Part shown: positions 1 through 11,651 of the stretch, piece by piece | How positions within the stretch are numbered: position 1 is the stretch's first letter | Layout: every line of letters begins with the position of its first letter | Assembly: GCA_029721515.1 (NCBI GenBank) | Contig: CM056564.1 | Location: 2,953,349-3,017,348 of the forward strand | Length of the DNA: 64,000 bases | Source of the DNA: Synanceia verrucosa | Taxonomy: Eukaryota > Chordata > Actinopteri > Perciformes > Synanceiidae | Direction: 5' to 3' | Program-made: the position numbers and the translations under genes | The notes under the pieces: generated by a model | Told to the model about the DNA's origin: nothing | The model's input: only the letters and a program-made list of their open reading frames with translations | Databases searched by the model: none

Positions 1-3000
1 GGGATGTTCATGCCTGAGAGTCTGCCTGTGCTGAGCCCAGACACCTTGAGAGGCTGGAGGGGGCTGGCCTACCCCACCCTGGTGGTGGAGGTCACCTCAT
101 TGTTTGTCCCCACCCAGCTGATCCCCAGAGAGGACCTGGAGGGTGAGCTGCTCACATATTCAGCTATCATGATCAAATCTCTCTCACACATTCTCGCCAT
201 ACAGTTTCATATGTATTCACTGTTGTTATATGGAGAGTCTGTGTGTGTTTTTCTGACAGGGATCCATGGCTGGGAACCCAAATGCACGACTCACAGATAG
301 ATTGACAGTTCTCACAAAAGGTTTTATTGATATTCACAGAGTAGTGAGCACGGAGTTCCAGCAGGGAGGTGGAGGACGGCCACGCGCCTCCAGGCAGGCG
401 GAGACGCACACCAGGGAATCCCTACACTCGACTATTAATGGGGAACAAACAAAAAAAAAACACTCTCAAAGTTGAGAGACAAAAAAAAAAAAATTAACTT
501 TACCTAGAACTGAAAAAACAAACTAACTCAAAGGCTACAAAAGTTACCGTTAAGAGAATGTATCAAAGGGAAAAGGGGATCTAGGGAGAGATAAACTAAG
601 AATAAACTCAAAACACACCTACAACTTTACTCTATAGGAGGGAATCGGCTAAATAACACAAAATAAGAAACTAAGGGAAAACAAGGACACTAGGATCTAC
701 TCAGATGAGGATTCTTCTAGTAAGACTAAAGGGGCACGTGGCGCTAAACAGAAACCAGGAAGTAAGGGAAAACAACTAGGATCCTCTCACAGGGAGGATT
801 CCTCTAGTAACAAAAAGAGGGCTCTAAGGCTATCAAAATTATAACAGAAAATTATCACTAGGAAGATCAGGAGGCTGGAAGCAAACTCTGGAGATCAGGA
901 AGCGACAAACACAAGTGTCACGCAACGAGACAGGGGAGACAAGACTAAATTTATACAAGAGGTAATGGAGAACAGGTGGAAACAATCAGGGCGGGGCCAG
1001 ACAATCACCAGAGGGGAAGGGAAGTGTGAAGCTGAAACGAGAGGGAAGACACAGTTACTTCAAAATAAAACAGGAAACGACAATACAACATGCAAGCACA
1101 AGACAAAAATGGATAACTTAACCAAACCAGACAGACGGATCATGACAGTTTCATTGTTGCTACACTGATCTACTTCCTGTCTGTCCACCCTGAAGAGGGA
1201 GCCCTCCTCTGTTGCTCTTCCTGAGGTTTCTACAATTTCTTTTTCCCTGTGAAAAGGGTTTTTTTGGGGGGAGTTTTTCCTCAGTCAGTGTGAGGGTCAT
1301 TTGTAAATAACAGAGGGTGAAAAGATTGTAAAGCCCTCTGAGGGAAATCTGGAGTTTGTGATACTGGGCTGTACAAAGAAAACTGACTTGAGTTTACAGC
1401 AAACAGTAGTCAAAGTATAAAAGCATAAATAATTCATGTGAAATATAGTAAGTAAGTAATATGTACAGTGAGGTATTCAGTTACTGCACAGTTACACATT
1501 TCTGGTTTGCTGTTATTCCTGTTGTTGCACAGTTGTTGTTTATTCACAGTTATTGCACGTTTTCCACATGATTCCTGAGTGATGTGATGAGGTGATAATG
1601 TGCTCAGTGTGTCACCTGTCATTAGATATACAGGGATGTTTGGTTTCTGTTCCATAGAGACATGAAAGGAAACAACAGGTGAACTGTATAAAGTTGTGTC
1701 AAAAATACGCCTGATTAAAAATGTGGATGTGTGGTCAAGTTAACTAAATGAAGACATAAAGAAAGGGAGAGATAACTTTATCTGAATGTATGTATTTGTT
1801 TTTTACACACAGTATTTTTTAATGAAAAACAACAAAGCTGATTCCATAACACCACCAAGCACACGGTTTGTTCTGCTCTGTCCCAGTCTTAGTGGGGGAA
1901 GCCCTGTCTGGCTTCTCAGTGCCTGATGTGTTGAGGATCGCCCGGCTCAAGGACGGTCTGTCCGTCCTGGAGCTCTTCCATGGAGACACCTTAGCCTTCA
2001 AGGACTTGGCCATGAGCTGCACGGTGCGCTTCCTCGACTACTTCCTGCAAAAACAGAACCGCAGAGCTACAGTTCTCGTAGGTAGGTCATGATAAAGTCA
2101 TGTGATCATGCATCTTTTGTCTGGTCTGTAACATAAAGAGGTAAATGTTAAAGATATATCTGACATAAATATGTTTGATTTAGTGGTGCCTTGGGTCTGA
2201 TGAACATGTTTTTGATGAATGCATTTTATTAAAAGAACAGTCCAGGAAGCAAAACTGTACTCCACAGTTGCTACAAAGCAAAATTATAATAGTAATAACA
2301 GAAGTCTTCCTCTTTCCCAGGACGACTTCATGCTCCATTTTCTTTGTGACATTTATCTTTCCTTTTTATGGTACAACTGACCAAAATGTTAAGCATCCTT
2401 GTTTGTGAAAGTTGCTGTATAAATCCTTTTTTTATTATTTTATTTTATAAGACATGCGTTCAAACGCCCTCACTTATACCAACAGAGTTATCTCATCATG
2501 TACACAGATAATTTATCAGTTTTATAACAGTGGAAAGGGTGGCACGGTGGTGTAGTGGTTAGCACTGTCGCCTCACGGTGCTAAGGTATCGGGTTCGAAT
2601 CCTGGGTCCGGGGCCTTTGTGTGTGGAGTTTGCATGTTCTCCCTGTGTCCCCATGTATGGGGATTAGGTGTGAGTGGTTGTCTGTCTCTATGTGTCCATT
2701 GATGAACTGGAGACTTGTCCAGGGTGTACCCTGCCTTTCACCCTAAGACAGCTGGGATAGGCTCCAGCCCCCCCATGACCCTATGAGGATAAGCGGTAGA
2801 TAATGGATGGATAATATTGTAAAATTAACTAGAAAGTTAAAGATTATAGGGTCGTACATTAATGAGACAAGTAACTAGGAAAAAGTGCAAAAATGTGATA
2901 ACAAAACATAATGTTTTTTTTGTCAAGGAGCTATCTCACAAAGTTTTTAAAAAGTAATTTGGGGTGTCAAACATCTGCAAGTTGAGCTGGTTTAGCGTAA

Positions 3001-6000
3001 AAGGAAGAGGAAGAAGCACATTCAGAGGAGGAAGCAGGGAGCATTCAGACTAAGGTATCACCTGTCCATGTACAGTACATGAAGACACATGTACTGAAGC
3101 TGAATGCGACGCTTGTTGGTTTCCTCTCCAGGGACGTCAGGAGACACAGGGGGCTCAGCCATTCAGAGTGCCAGGGCTCTCTGTGGGCTGGATGTGGTGG
3201 TGGTTTACCCCCGAGGACGCATCACTCCAGTCCAAGAGAAGCACATGATCACCTGCCTGGAGGACAACGTCCATGTGTTTGCAGGTAACCCTGAAGACAC
3301 TGAAGCACTAACAGCTCTTCTCACACAGTCAAACAACGAGTGTTTCTACCTCTGCAGCAGACGGCAGCTCAGACGACATCGATCAGCCTCTGCGCCGTCT
3401 CTTTACCGACCAGGAGCTGGTCAGGGCTCACGGTCTCATGAGCCTCAACTCAGTCAACTGGTCTAGAGTCATGGTCCAGCTGACCCTCTTCATCTTCGCT
3501 TACCTGGAGCTCAGCGGTGTGGAGCAGGCAGAGGCTGGTGGAGACCTGCCTGAGCTGGAGGTGGTGGTGCCCACCGGAGGGGCAGGAAACATAGCAGGTG
3601 GGTTCATACAACACGTAAGAGTATCATAATAAAGATCACCAGTCATATATTATTATTATTATTATTATTAATAATAATAATAATAATAATAATAATTACA
3701 GCTTTTAACCTACAGTTTTCATTAGGTGCTCAAATTAAATATAAAAATATGTGATTTTGTATCCTGAAGATCATCAGTTCAGTGTGTGTGTCAGGTTGAT
3801 CTATTCACTTTCTGATAGTGGTGTAACAACAGTTTCCACACACAGTTGGAAAATGATTTAAAAATATATACAGAGCAAAACTGACAACATAAACAATATG
3901 GCAGTAAACAAAAACTGGAAGCTGTAAAAGTGACATGTGCTGATAAAGAGACATGATGTAATGATGATTAGTGATGATACAGTATGTGGAAAGGTTGTAT
4001 ATTATATATATATATATAGTATATTATGGCTATTCTCATGCTCACTGCAGCAATTTTTGGCTTGATGCCATTTGTTACACAGATTTAGTGCTAAATTTCA
4101 CCTTTTTCCCCACTTGTGAATTGATCGAAATGATGAAAAATATTATGCACAACTTTCGTCCCTGTTCTGGGTACTGCTTAGAAACCACCTTATTGTAAAT
4201 ATAACGAGGACAGCTGGGTCTCTAGTTAGTGCTTGTAAAGTTTCATGAGGCTGTGATCATCCTGGAGGTCCGAACATGTCTCATTACAGTGAAATGGTTA
4301 CTATGATGATTGACATCATCACATCATGAATACTACAGACACTCTCTCTCCTTCTCCTTCCCTTTTAGCATCCATCTCTCTCAGCTCTTTGTCTGTGTAT
4401 TCCAGCTTGTCCAGGTACAATTCATTGGAGAAAAATTGCTCATCGTTGTCTTCAAAGGCATCGGAAAGTCCTCCAAATGTGGCTAAAACTGGTCTTCGGA
4501 ACAGGCTTCTTCGTGTCCTCTTCATCATCTATCAATGACAGCTGCATGTAAACAAACTATTATCGATCCAGTAACCTAGCTGTTAGGTGATATCAGTCCA
4601 CCGCTTTTGAGCTTACTACAAGGAAGTATAGTACGCTACAGCTGCCTTCAAAATGCAAGGTTAGTTTTATGACTAAAATTATTCTATCAACACAGACATT
4701 TACATCCATAGTCTGCTGTTATAACTGATTTACCTCAGGTGCACTGTGGAGTGGGTGAGACTGTTTTTTATGGTAGACTAAACTAGAACCATTAACTTAG
4801 CGTTAGCCTTGCACCAGTGAACTCTGCAACTAGAAGGACTGAATGAAATTTTTTGAAATCTGTCTCCACACATCTCCAACAACTCTGGCTCACTTGGAAA
4901 TGAGGCCCTATGTCCAAAATTCTGAACGATCCCTTTAAGCTTCTTCCCAGCAAGCTGACACCATAACGTGTTTGGCACCAGTGGATTCTTAAAGAGTTTT
5001 CTAGTTTCACATGTGCCCTCACTGTCAGACTGAGCAGTGTACAGCTTGTGGACGACCTCTCAGAGGGTACTACGGCCCTGCTTTTCCTCATCATGTCTTC
5101 ATCTGTAGCTGTAGAAGAATCACTTCAGTTTAATATGTAAACCATTGTTGGCAGTGCTCTCTGGAGTGTTTCTAAATGATGTCAAACACATCTTTAGCGT
5201 TTGTTTGCTGTGTCTTTTGTACTTTAGCCAATTTACAGTATATCCAGATATGTAACACTGTGATCGTATCACTTTAGTGCCTAAGTTATCAATAAAAAGT
5301 TAATTGTTTCAGCATTTATTTTCCTTCTAATCAAAGTTGTTTTTTCCACCCAGACTGTCTTATTGCTGATCTATGAGATGTGATTATGTTAACAATCACT
5401 TATCTGGTTCTTCAGGTTTGCCTTTTTTTCTCAAATTATCATACCATGCTTCTTCCTTAACTAAAGGATAATGAGAAGGCCATGTTCCTCCCACCCTCCC
5501 TGTCTGTCTGTGTCTCAGCTGGCTTCATTGTGAAGCAGATGGGACTGCCCCTGAAGCTGGTGGCCATGGTGAACTCTAACGACATTGTCCACAGGACAGT
5601 AACCGCTGGTGACTTTTCCATGGCAGATAAGGTCATACAGACTTTGGCCCCAGCCATAGACATCCAGGTAAGCCTGCAGCTTCACAGCTGTATACCTGTA
5701 GGAGCAGGTATCCACAGCCAAACATGTTCAGGCAGTCTGCCTGTTATGCTGTAACACAGCCTGAGTGAGAGAGATGGACCTGGCTGTTGAGGAAAGGGGC
5801 CAACCCTGCAGTCAGTACATTATATTTTGAGATTTCTTGAACATCCATACCATGCTCTCCCACATTGCTATTCACATAAAGCTGGTCATAGTGGAGCCAC
5901 TTGTTTAAATGTAAACCCTGTGTGTATTTTATTTTCAAATTAAAAGCTGTATTGGCACTCGTCGTGGTCGTTCAGGATGCTGTGTCACACTGTAGGACCC

Positions 6001-7434
6001 CTACAACATGGAGAGAGTGTTCTGGCTGCTGCTGGACAGAGATGGAGCTGCAGTGAAGACCATGATTGAGGAGTTTCAGCAAACACACAGACACACTCTG
6101 CCGGAAAACCAGCGCAAACTAGTACCTATCATCCACTATATACACCTACTGTATACTCCATGATCAACCAACATGTCTTTTTAATGGTCTTTTATTCTGC
6201 TTTACTTCTAGTTGTCACAGGTTCTATCAAGTGGGTCAGTGACTGATGAAGGAATCCTGGAGGTGATGAAGAGATGCTGGGAGGAGAACCAGTATGTCCT
6301 TTGTCCTCATACGGCTGTGGCTGTCTGGCATCACTACCACTGTCCTCACAGTCCCACACTCAGCAGGTCAGGCATCCTGTGTTCAACTGGTTAGCCACAC
6401 AAGCAAAGGACCAGAGGAAAGGAATAACCTTTAAAAAAGGTCCAATAAGAGAGACTCACCCTAAAGGCCAATTTATAGTACTCCGTAAATTGCTGTACGT
6501 AGAGACGGAGAGCACTCTGCATTGCCGGAAAGACTTGACGGAGAGCCTCTCTGTCCTCTCCGGGTGAAAGAATTTTTTTTAACTGTCCATCAATCCGTCA
6601 AGGGAAGACGGAGACGACAAGGGCTGTGATTGGTCCTCTAGTTGCACCCTGCTGTGAAATGCAGCCCCTCTTCCTACACAGAAACAGACAGACAGATTGC
6701 CTCTACAGCACCACAGACAGGACGAGAGGACAGGAACTAAAGTATTGATTATCCTTGTGAAAGGCAAGTCAAACACATTCAACTTGCTCAAAATAATCCA
6801 TTTAATTCATTTAGTAATTATGGCTGGGGTATATTTCCACAGAACTGAAAGGTGTTGGTTTGCGTTCGCTATTATCTGATTTTGTGATCAGATAATAGCG
6901 AAGAACATCTGTTATTTGCACTCTTTAGAGAAGCTTTAAAGACTGAAAGCAACCGATGTTCTTCTCTTCTATCTCCCTCACAAATAATTAAATCGTAGTA
7001 TTTTTCCCTGCAGTTGTCTGCAATATTAAGGCGAATTGTGGGGGGTTGCATTTCACAGCAGGGGTGCATAAAACACACCACGACGGAGAACTGCAAGGGC
7101 TCGTGTTAGCATTTCTAACTCACGCTAGAAAAAAATGTTTGACAAATTTGGCTTAATGTGGCAAAGGTCCTCAGTTTTCTAAGTAATTACTGATTTTTTT
7201 TTTTGCAGGTGTTACTTTGCAACAGCTTCTCCTGCCAAGTTTCAGGCAGCAGTGCAGAGGGCAGGCCTGACCTTTGACATACCTGAGCCAGTGCTGGCAT
7301 TGGACAAGTTGGCTACTCGTTACCAGAACCTGGAGCGGAGCTTGAACTGGTGCCAGGACTGGGAGGACATACTGAGGGAGAGAATCCAGTCTGTGGGTTC
7401 AGCCAGGGAAAACAAAAAGTCATATTACAGCTGA
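1..7434 (+). CDS. thnsl2: THNSL2, threonine synthase-like 2 (5' end outside window)
   Basis: Eight exons are visible: 1-142, 1887-2081, 3132-3284, 3358-3597, 5519-5667, 5996-6121, 6212-6366 and 7209-7434 (stop TGA 7432-7434). All borders are GT-AG and the phases agree, giving about 461 residues; vertebrate THNSL2 has about 484, so roughly 27 N-terminal residues lie upstream. Diagnostic motifs are FMPE near the start, LFHGDTLAFKDLA with the PLP-binding lysine (exon 2), the phosphate-binding loop GTSGDTGGSAI (exon 3), LMSLNSVNWSR and VVVPTGGAGN (exon 4), and NENQYVLCPHTAVAV-like sequence in exon 7 (here EENQYVLCPHTAVAV). The family is fold-type II PLP-dependent; the mammalian enzyme is reported to act as a phospho-lyase on O-phosphothreonine rather than as a true threonine synthase. 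That function is inferred from the family. No frame break is seen. Confidence 0.93.
266..1160 (-). repeat. Dispersed repeat in THNSL2 intron (family F)
   Basis: Read on the minus strand, this block starts TGTCATGATCC and contains the phrases TTTCCTGTTTTATTTTG, GTATAAATTTAG and ATTCCCTCCT. A diverged relative in plus orientation is at about 46540-47110, sharing ATTCCCTCCT followed by a GTTGTAG.TGT phrase. It resembles the untranslated or LTR-like part of a retroelement, but no coding domain is visible and the class is not determined. Confidence 0.4.
1169..1390 (+). repeat. Dispersed teleost repeat (family E), copy 1
   Basis: The block begins TCTACTTCCTGTCTGTCC, continues GAAGAGGGAGCCCTCCTCTG and CTTCCTGAGGTTTCTACAAT, then AGTTTTTCCTCAG, and ends with a tail like GATACTGGGCTGTACAAAG. 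Parts recur at 10850-11000 and 54530-54655, showing that it is interspersed. Confidence 0.7.
1887..2081 (+). CDS. thnsl2: THNSL2 exon with PLP lysine
   Basis: The acceptor CCCAG ends at 1886 and the donor GTAGGT begins at 2082. A second AG six bases downstream (1892) is possible, but using 1887 keeps the spacing between the upstream EDL motif and the RL motif equal to other vertebrate THNSL2 proteins. The exon encodes LELFHGDTLAFKDLAMSC, whose lysine in AFKD is the expected Schiff-base residue for PLP. Confidence 0.9.
2538..2812 (+). repeat. tRNA-headed SINE-like repeat, copy S1
   Basis: The 5' head reads GGCACGGTGGTGTAGTGG and contains TAGTGGTTAGC (A-box-like) and GGTTCGAATCC (B-box-like). 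The body contains TGGAGTTTGCATGTTCTCCC and GATGAACTGGAGACTTGTCC, and the copy ends in a short GGATGGAT run. At least six more copies occur in the window. The tRNA-like promoter is seen directly; the SINE assignment is inferred from it and from clean target duplications at other copies. Confidence 0.8.
3358..3597 (+). CDS. thnsl2: THNSL2 exon starting at a CAGCAG tandem acceptor
   Basis: The intron ends TCTGCAGCAG, a NAGNAG acceptor. Starting at 3358 gives VFAADGSS across the junction; starting at 3361 gives VFADGSS. Both stay in frame. The 3358 start matches the length of other vertebrate THNSL2 proteins. The exon contains LMSLNSVNWSR and VVVPTGGAGN, conserved parts of the PLP-enzyme core. 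Confidence 0.85.
3649..3700. repeat. (ATT)n/(AAT)n microsatellite
   Basis: About nine ATT units are followed directly by about nine AAT units, so the tract is self-complementary. It lies in the THNSL2 intron just after the 3358-3597 exon. Confidence 0.9.
3701..5518. other. THNSL2 intron, mostly unassigned
   Basis: The intron between exons ending 3597 and starting 5519 holds a short AT tract near 4006-4020 and a 70-codon minus-strand open frame at 4528-4319 rich in acidic residues and ending near DKELREMDAKREG. I cannot tie that frame to a family, and it lacks splice or promoter context. Otherwise nothing recognisable is seen. Confidence 0.4.
6463..7110 (-). mobile_element. MITE-like element family B, copy 1
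   Basis: The left edge reads AAAGGCCAATTTATAGTACT, followed by CGTAGAGACGGAGAG; the right part contains ACGACGGAGAACTGC. The same sequence in the opposite orientation occupies 11016-11651, and a shorter copy is at 19215-19597. It lies in the last THNSL2 intron and carries no transposase. Sub-terminal ends are imperfect inverted repeats (AAGGCCAATTTATA against AAGGCTGGAATATA). Confidence 0.7.
6865..6902. repeat. Perfect 16-bp hairpin inside MITE B1
   Basis: Arms 6865-6880 and 6887-6902 are exact reverse complements (TTCGCTATTATCTGAT and its complement) separated by the 6-base loop TTTGTG. It sits in the middle of the family B element. Confidence 0.85.
7209..7434 (+). CDS. thnsl2: THNSL2 terminal exon
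   Basis: A long T-run followed by GCAG ends at 7208. The split arginine codon (AG + G) is completed, then CYFATASPAKFQAAVQRAG follows, a conserved C-terminal motif of the family. Translation runs through LRERIQSVGS to the stop TGA at 7432-7434. Confidence 0.92.
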
Positions 7435-7690
7435 TCAGAATGTGCTTCTCTGTAAAATAGAGATAAACAATATGGGTGAGGTCAGGTGAATCTGGCAACT
7501 TAACCTGGCCCTATGTACTACCTTATCTAGATGTTGTAGATTATGTTGAAGGGAGAGGCCTCCTGTTGTCTCTTTGAAGGACTTTGGCCTGTGGTGCGAT
7601 ATGAATTGTCTTTGTCATAAACCAGTCAACTATTCATGATGTGCAACCTTCCTTTCACAACTTCAACACAAATGCAAAAAAATGCTGAAG

Positions 7691-7696
7691 AATAAA
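7691..7696 (+). terminator. Candidate THNSL2 polyadenylation signal
   Basis: AATAAA occurs about 257 bases after the THNSL2 stop codon and is the first canonical signal downstream of it. The transcript end is inferred, not observed. Confidence 0.55.
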
Positions 7697-7699
7697 AAT

Positions 7700-8839
7700 T
7701 CAAAGTGTGAGTTTAATTGTCTCAAAACAATCATTGATGCAATTACAAAGTGTGACACCTGACTGACATTTACTTCTCAGGGAAACAGCCGATGTTGCAA
7801 AGAATGCACAGAACCATTAAGTTCATTTAGTGCATCCTCTCCCTGGGCCCATGAAATGCTAGATAGAATGGGAATTTTTAGCCATTAGATACTGTATCTC
7901 ATCTTATAAGTCATTAGAGGAACCTATATGTGACGTTAGGTTGTTAGTTCACTTAGTTTAATTTGCCATTCCAGTCGTATTCATATATAAATACATACAG
8001 CAGCAGGACACAAAACATCCTTCCCTGCAGTATCTAATGCAAAGTACCATTTGGGTAGTCTCCTTACATTAACACTCTCCTCAAACATAGAGTTGATATC
8101 AAGGATGCATTTGCATTTTTAAATGTAGCAGATAAAAAGTATAATAAAGCAGCAGAAAGGGGCAAAATCAACTATAGCACAAGTACTGCTATTATAAATT
8201 TTATTAGTTACAGCTGTGCATCGTCTTGCGGACATGTTAAAATGTCTGCTGTTGTGTATAAATATATGTGCATTTATACTGTAAATAATGTAACATTAAT
8301 GCATGAAAAGCAAGTTTGTAAAAGTTCATCAGTCACTCAAGTAGGCCCACTGATGTAAAGGACAGTTGTTGCTGGTCTTGCACATTGCTGAGTCTTGAGT
8401 GTTAATTATTGACTACAGTTATCTGCAGAGTTCAGTTTAGTTTCTCAGACATTAGTAGAACTTGAAACATGATGTGCTTTTAAGATAGTCAAATTATGCT
8501 CTGCTCTCGATACAATTCTTATAGATTATTTTATATTGTGTATACTTTTACTTTTGTTTTTATTTTATTTAGCTTGCATAATCCTTAATCAATCAAAAGT
8601 TTGGAAACAATAAATATAATATTGACAATGTAAGGCAATTTAATTATTGCACATTTATACATTTTATGTTATTACACAGAATTACGTGTGTGTGTGTGTT
8701 TACAGTTATTACACAGATTATTTCACACATTTGTTGAGTTTGATCCCTATGCCCTATGCAACACCACAGATTTAATACAAAATATTAAAAAGACAGTGTA
8801 ATAAATGTCTGAGGCGCATAGAGTACACAGAATATCTGT
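7700..8839. other. THNSL2-DQX1 spacer, nothing recognised
   Basis: AT-rich sequence without a supported exon, hairpin or repeat shared with the rest of the window, apart from a short TG run at about 8688-8699. Confidence 0.5.
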
Positions 8840-9147
8840 CACGACTACATTGCGGGTTTTCCCGAGGTGCCCTGAACGTAGCACGAGTTTTGACAGCTAC
8901 CCAGTCAAACATGGCGGCCGCTAGTTAGCGCGACAGCCTGGCCTTTTGTTATGATACAGTTGTCAGGAAATAACCAGCAGGGCAGGGCGAGGACTAGCAC
9001 AGGGAGGCTGTGAACACCTGTCGCCTCGTGGTTTTCCTCCAGCTGTTATCCGCTGACTATGTGAAGGAGGTTAGTGAGCCACCAGCGGGGCTGAGGACGG
9101 ACTGTTTCTGCTCGGTTTCTTCACCTCCCTGCCGACATGTCTCCCAG
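8840..9147 (+). promoter_or_regulatory. dqx1: CpG-rich candidate promoter and non-coding first exon of DQX1
   Basis: This is the most CpG-dense block between the two plus-strand genes (GCGGCCGC, AGCGCGAC, ACCAGCGGGG). It ends at a strong donor, CCCAG|GTAAGAG (donor GT at 9148). Joined to the acceptor before 17363 it would give ATG TCT CCC AGG TGA, a four-codon upstream ORF, and another tiny ORF (ATG GCG GCC GCT AGT TAG) is at 8911-8928. The DQX1 start would then be the third ATG frame. Assignment to DQX1 rests on position, strand and splice compatibility only; the 5' limit is a guess. Confidence 0.45.
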
Positions 9148-9195
9148 GTAAGAGTCAGCTCCGCTCAGTGACACAGTATATCTGTACTGTGTCGA

Positions 9196-9198
<3 letters not shown>

Positions 9199-9245
<47 letters not shown>
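9199..9245. repeat. (TG)n microsatellite
   Basis: About 23 uninterrupted TG units begin about 50 bases after the candidate first-exon donor. Confidence 0.95.
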
Positions 9246-9247
<2 letters not shown>

Positions 9248-9823
9248 CAGCTTTGTTTTATTTATACTGTGTGGCTGTCAGCTGACGTGTCGCTCCAGGC
9301 ACAACTTAAATGACTCAGATAACAAATGAGGGGAAAGTAACGTTACTGTCTTTTCTAGAAAGATAAATACATTACCATCAGTATGTGTCTTATGTTGTGG
9401 ACCATACGCTCCTTTGCTAATGTAGCCAGCTGTTTGTTTTCACCACATCTTTTTGTTTGTCTACAGTAATATAGACAAATAATGCTCCATCAATCAGGCC
9501 TTTTATAGTCTCATACGTAAGCTGTTCCTGACTGAAAGACATTGAAGTGATGCTATAGGTGGTTATAGCGTCATGCTAGCTAGGTGTGTGCTCCCAGCCA
9601 GAGGAGCCAGGACACTGTCAGGACTTTAGAAAATCTCGTAAAGAGAAAGATATCCTGCGTCACTGTACACAGAGTGGTCTCCATAGTTTGTAAACTAAAC
9701 ACACAGGAGGACATGGTGGAGAGGAGGACATTCTGCCATGCTCCATCCATTTGGTGTGGTGGAGAGGAGGATGTGTTGTTCAGAATCTATTTATTTTTTA
9801 TTTTGACATATGGAGAGTCTATG

Positions 9824-10180
9824 TGGGTGTAGTGGTTAGCACTGTCGCCTCACAGCAAGAAGGTACCGGGTTTGATTACCGGCCCGGGGCCTTTCTGTGT
9901 GGAGTTTGCATGTTTTCCTCATGTCTGTGTGGGTTCTCTCTGGTACTCTGGCTTCCTCCCACCATCCAAAAACATGCATGGGGATTAGGTTAATTGGCTA
10001 ATTTAAATTGACCGTAGGTGTGGTTGTGAGTGTGAGTGGTTGTCTGTCTCTATGTGTCCTGTGATGAACTGGAGACTTGTCCAGGGTGTACCCTGCCTTT
10101 CACCCTAAGACAGCTGGGATAGACTCCAGCCCCCCTGTGACCCTATGAGGATAAGAGGTAGAAAATGGATGGATGGATGG
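9824..10180 (+). mobile_element. tRNA-headed SINE-like repeat, copy S2, with 14-bp target duplication
   Basis: The body runs from GTAGTGGTTAGCACTGTCG to a (GGAT)n tail. It is flanked by identical 14-bp direct repeats ATGGAGAGTCTATG at 9810-9823 and 10181-10194, the signature of target-primed retroposition. The B-box is weakened here to GGTTTGATTACC. Confidence 0.85.
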
Positions 10181-10194
10181 ATGGAGAGTCTATG

Positions 10195-10836
10195 GCTACG
10201 TTCAAACTGCAGCCGGAAGTGACCCAAATCTGTTTTTTTTCGCCCCTATGTGACCTGTATCTGATCTTTTAATTACAGTCTGAACGACACAGATCCAATT
10301 TTTTCAAATGTGACCCCGGCCACTTGGATATGTGGTCCTAAAACCAATACATATATGATCTTTTGACATACAATGTCAGTCTGAACGGCCAGGTCGCATC
10401 CATCCGACCTACACATCAACAACAAGCTACAAACATCACTGTTCTGCGGCAGAAGTAGGCAGCAGCGGGAAGAAAAACAACGACCATGGCGGACGATAAT
10501 GTGGAGAGTAGTCAGTGGAGGGAAAATGAGTTTTCTGATTTAATTCATATTTGAGTGGACAGCTCTATTCAGGCCAAACTGGACGAGTCTGATCAGAACC
10601 GGGCTCTTTACTCTCCACCGCTAGCGTCCATGTTTACTGCCGTATACACTGAGCACGCTCCCTGCATGCAACGTCGTTGCGTCCTCCCATGCGCATGGGG
10701 ACATTTGTGAGGCGTTTAAGTTCACACTGGAGATCGCATACAAGTCGCATTTAATTGGAAATGTGAACAACCTCGCAAAACATCGGATTTCAAAAAAATC
10801 TGAAATGGGCATTAAGCCCTGCAGTCTGAACGTAGC
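10195..10836. mobile_element. Non-autonomous DNA element with terminal inverted repeats
   Basis: The left end GCTACGTTCAAACTGCAG and the right end CTGCAGTCTGAACGTAGC are inverted repeats with one mismatch. The interior contains AGTCTGAACG phrases several times and no transposase. A clear target duplication was not found, so the superfamily is open. Confidence 0.7.
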
Positions 10837-10849
10837 TTAAGTGTGTTTT

Positions 10850-11000
10850 TCATTGTTGTTACTCTGACATCTATTTCCTGTCTGTCCGTCCTGAAGAGGG
10901 ATCCCTCCTTTGTTGCTCTTCCTGAGGTTTCTACAATTTCCTTTTCCCTGTTAAAAGTTTTTTTGGGGGAGTTTTTCCTCAGTTGCAATTTGTGATATTG
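10850..11000 (+). repeat. Dispersed teleost repeat (family E), copy 2
   Basis: It contains ATTTCCTGTCTGTCCGTCC, GTTGCTCTTCCTGAGGTTTC and GGGGGAGTTTTTCCTCAGTT, matching 1169-1390 but lacking much of its 3' part. Confidence 0.65.
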
Positions 11001-11015
11001 CAATATTGTATACAA

Positions 11016-11651
11016 ATAAAGGCTGGAATATACTTCTCCAACTGCGTAACACGTTATCCTACTCTGTAGCTACGGAGACCCCTCGCAAGTTCTTCGTCGT
11101 GATGCGTGTTGGACACCACTGCCATGGAATGCACCCCCTTGCATTTTGCCTTAATATCACAGACAAAAGCAGGGGAAAATACTATTTTATGATTTAATTA
11201 TTAGAAGAGAAGAACGTTGGTTGATTTCAGTCTTTAAAGCTCCTCTAAAGAGAGAAGATAACAGATGTTCTTCTTGGATAATAGCGAACACAAACCAACA
11301 ACTTTCAGTATGTTCTGTGGAAATATACCCCATCCATAATTACTAAATGAATTAAATGGATTTTTTTGAGCAAGTTGAATGTATTTGACTTGCGTTTCAC
11401 AAGAATAATCAATACTTTAGTTCCTGTCCTGTTTCTGTGTAGGGAGAGGGGCTGCATTTCACGGCATGGTGCAACTAGAGGACCAATCACTGCCCTTGTC
11501 GTCTCTGTCTTCCCTTGACGGATTGAAGGACAGTTAAAAAATATTTCCTGGGCCGGAGAGGACGGAGAGGCTCTCCGTCAGTCTCCGGCGATGCAGAGGG
11601 CTCTCCGTCTCTACGTACGGCACTTTACGGAGTACTATAAATTGGCCTTAA
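11016..11651 (+). mobile_element. MITE-like element family B, copy 2
   Basis: It starts AAAGGCTGGAATATACTTCT and ends GAGTACTATAAATTGGCCTT, the reverse orientation of the copy at 6463-7110. No coding sequence is present. Confidence 0.7.

Noticed and set aside
2538..2620. tRNA gene, from A- and B-box-like motifs
   Set aside because: The head is followed by a SINE body and a (GGAT)n tail, is repeated many times, and does not fold into a complete cloverleaf that I can see.
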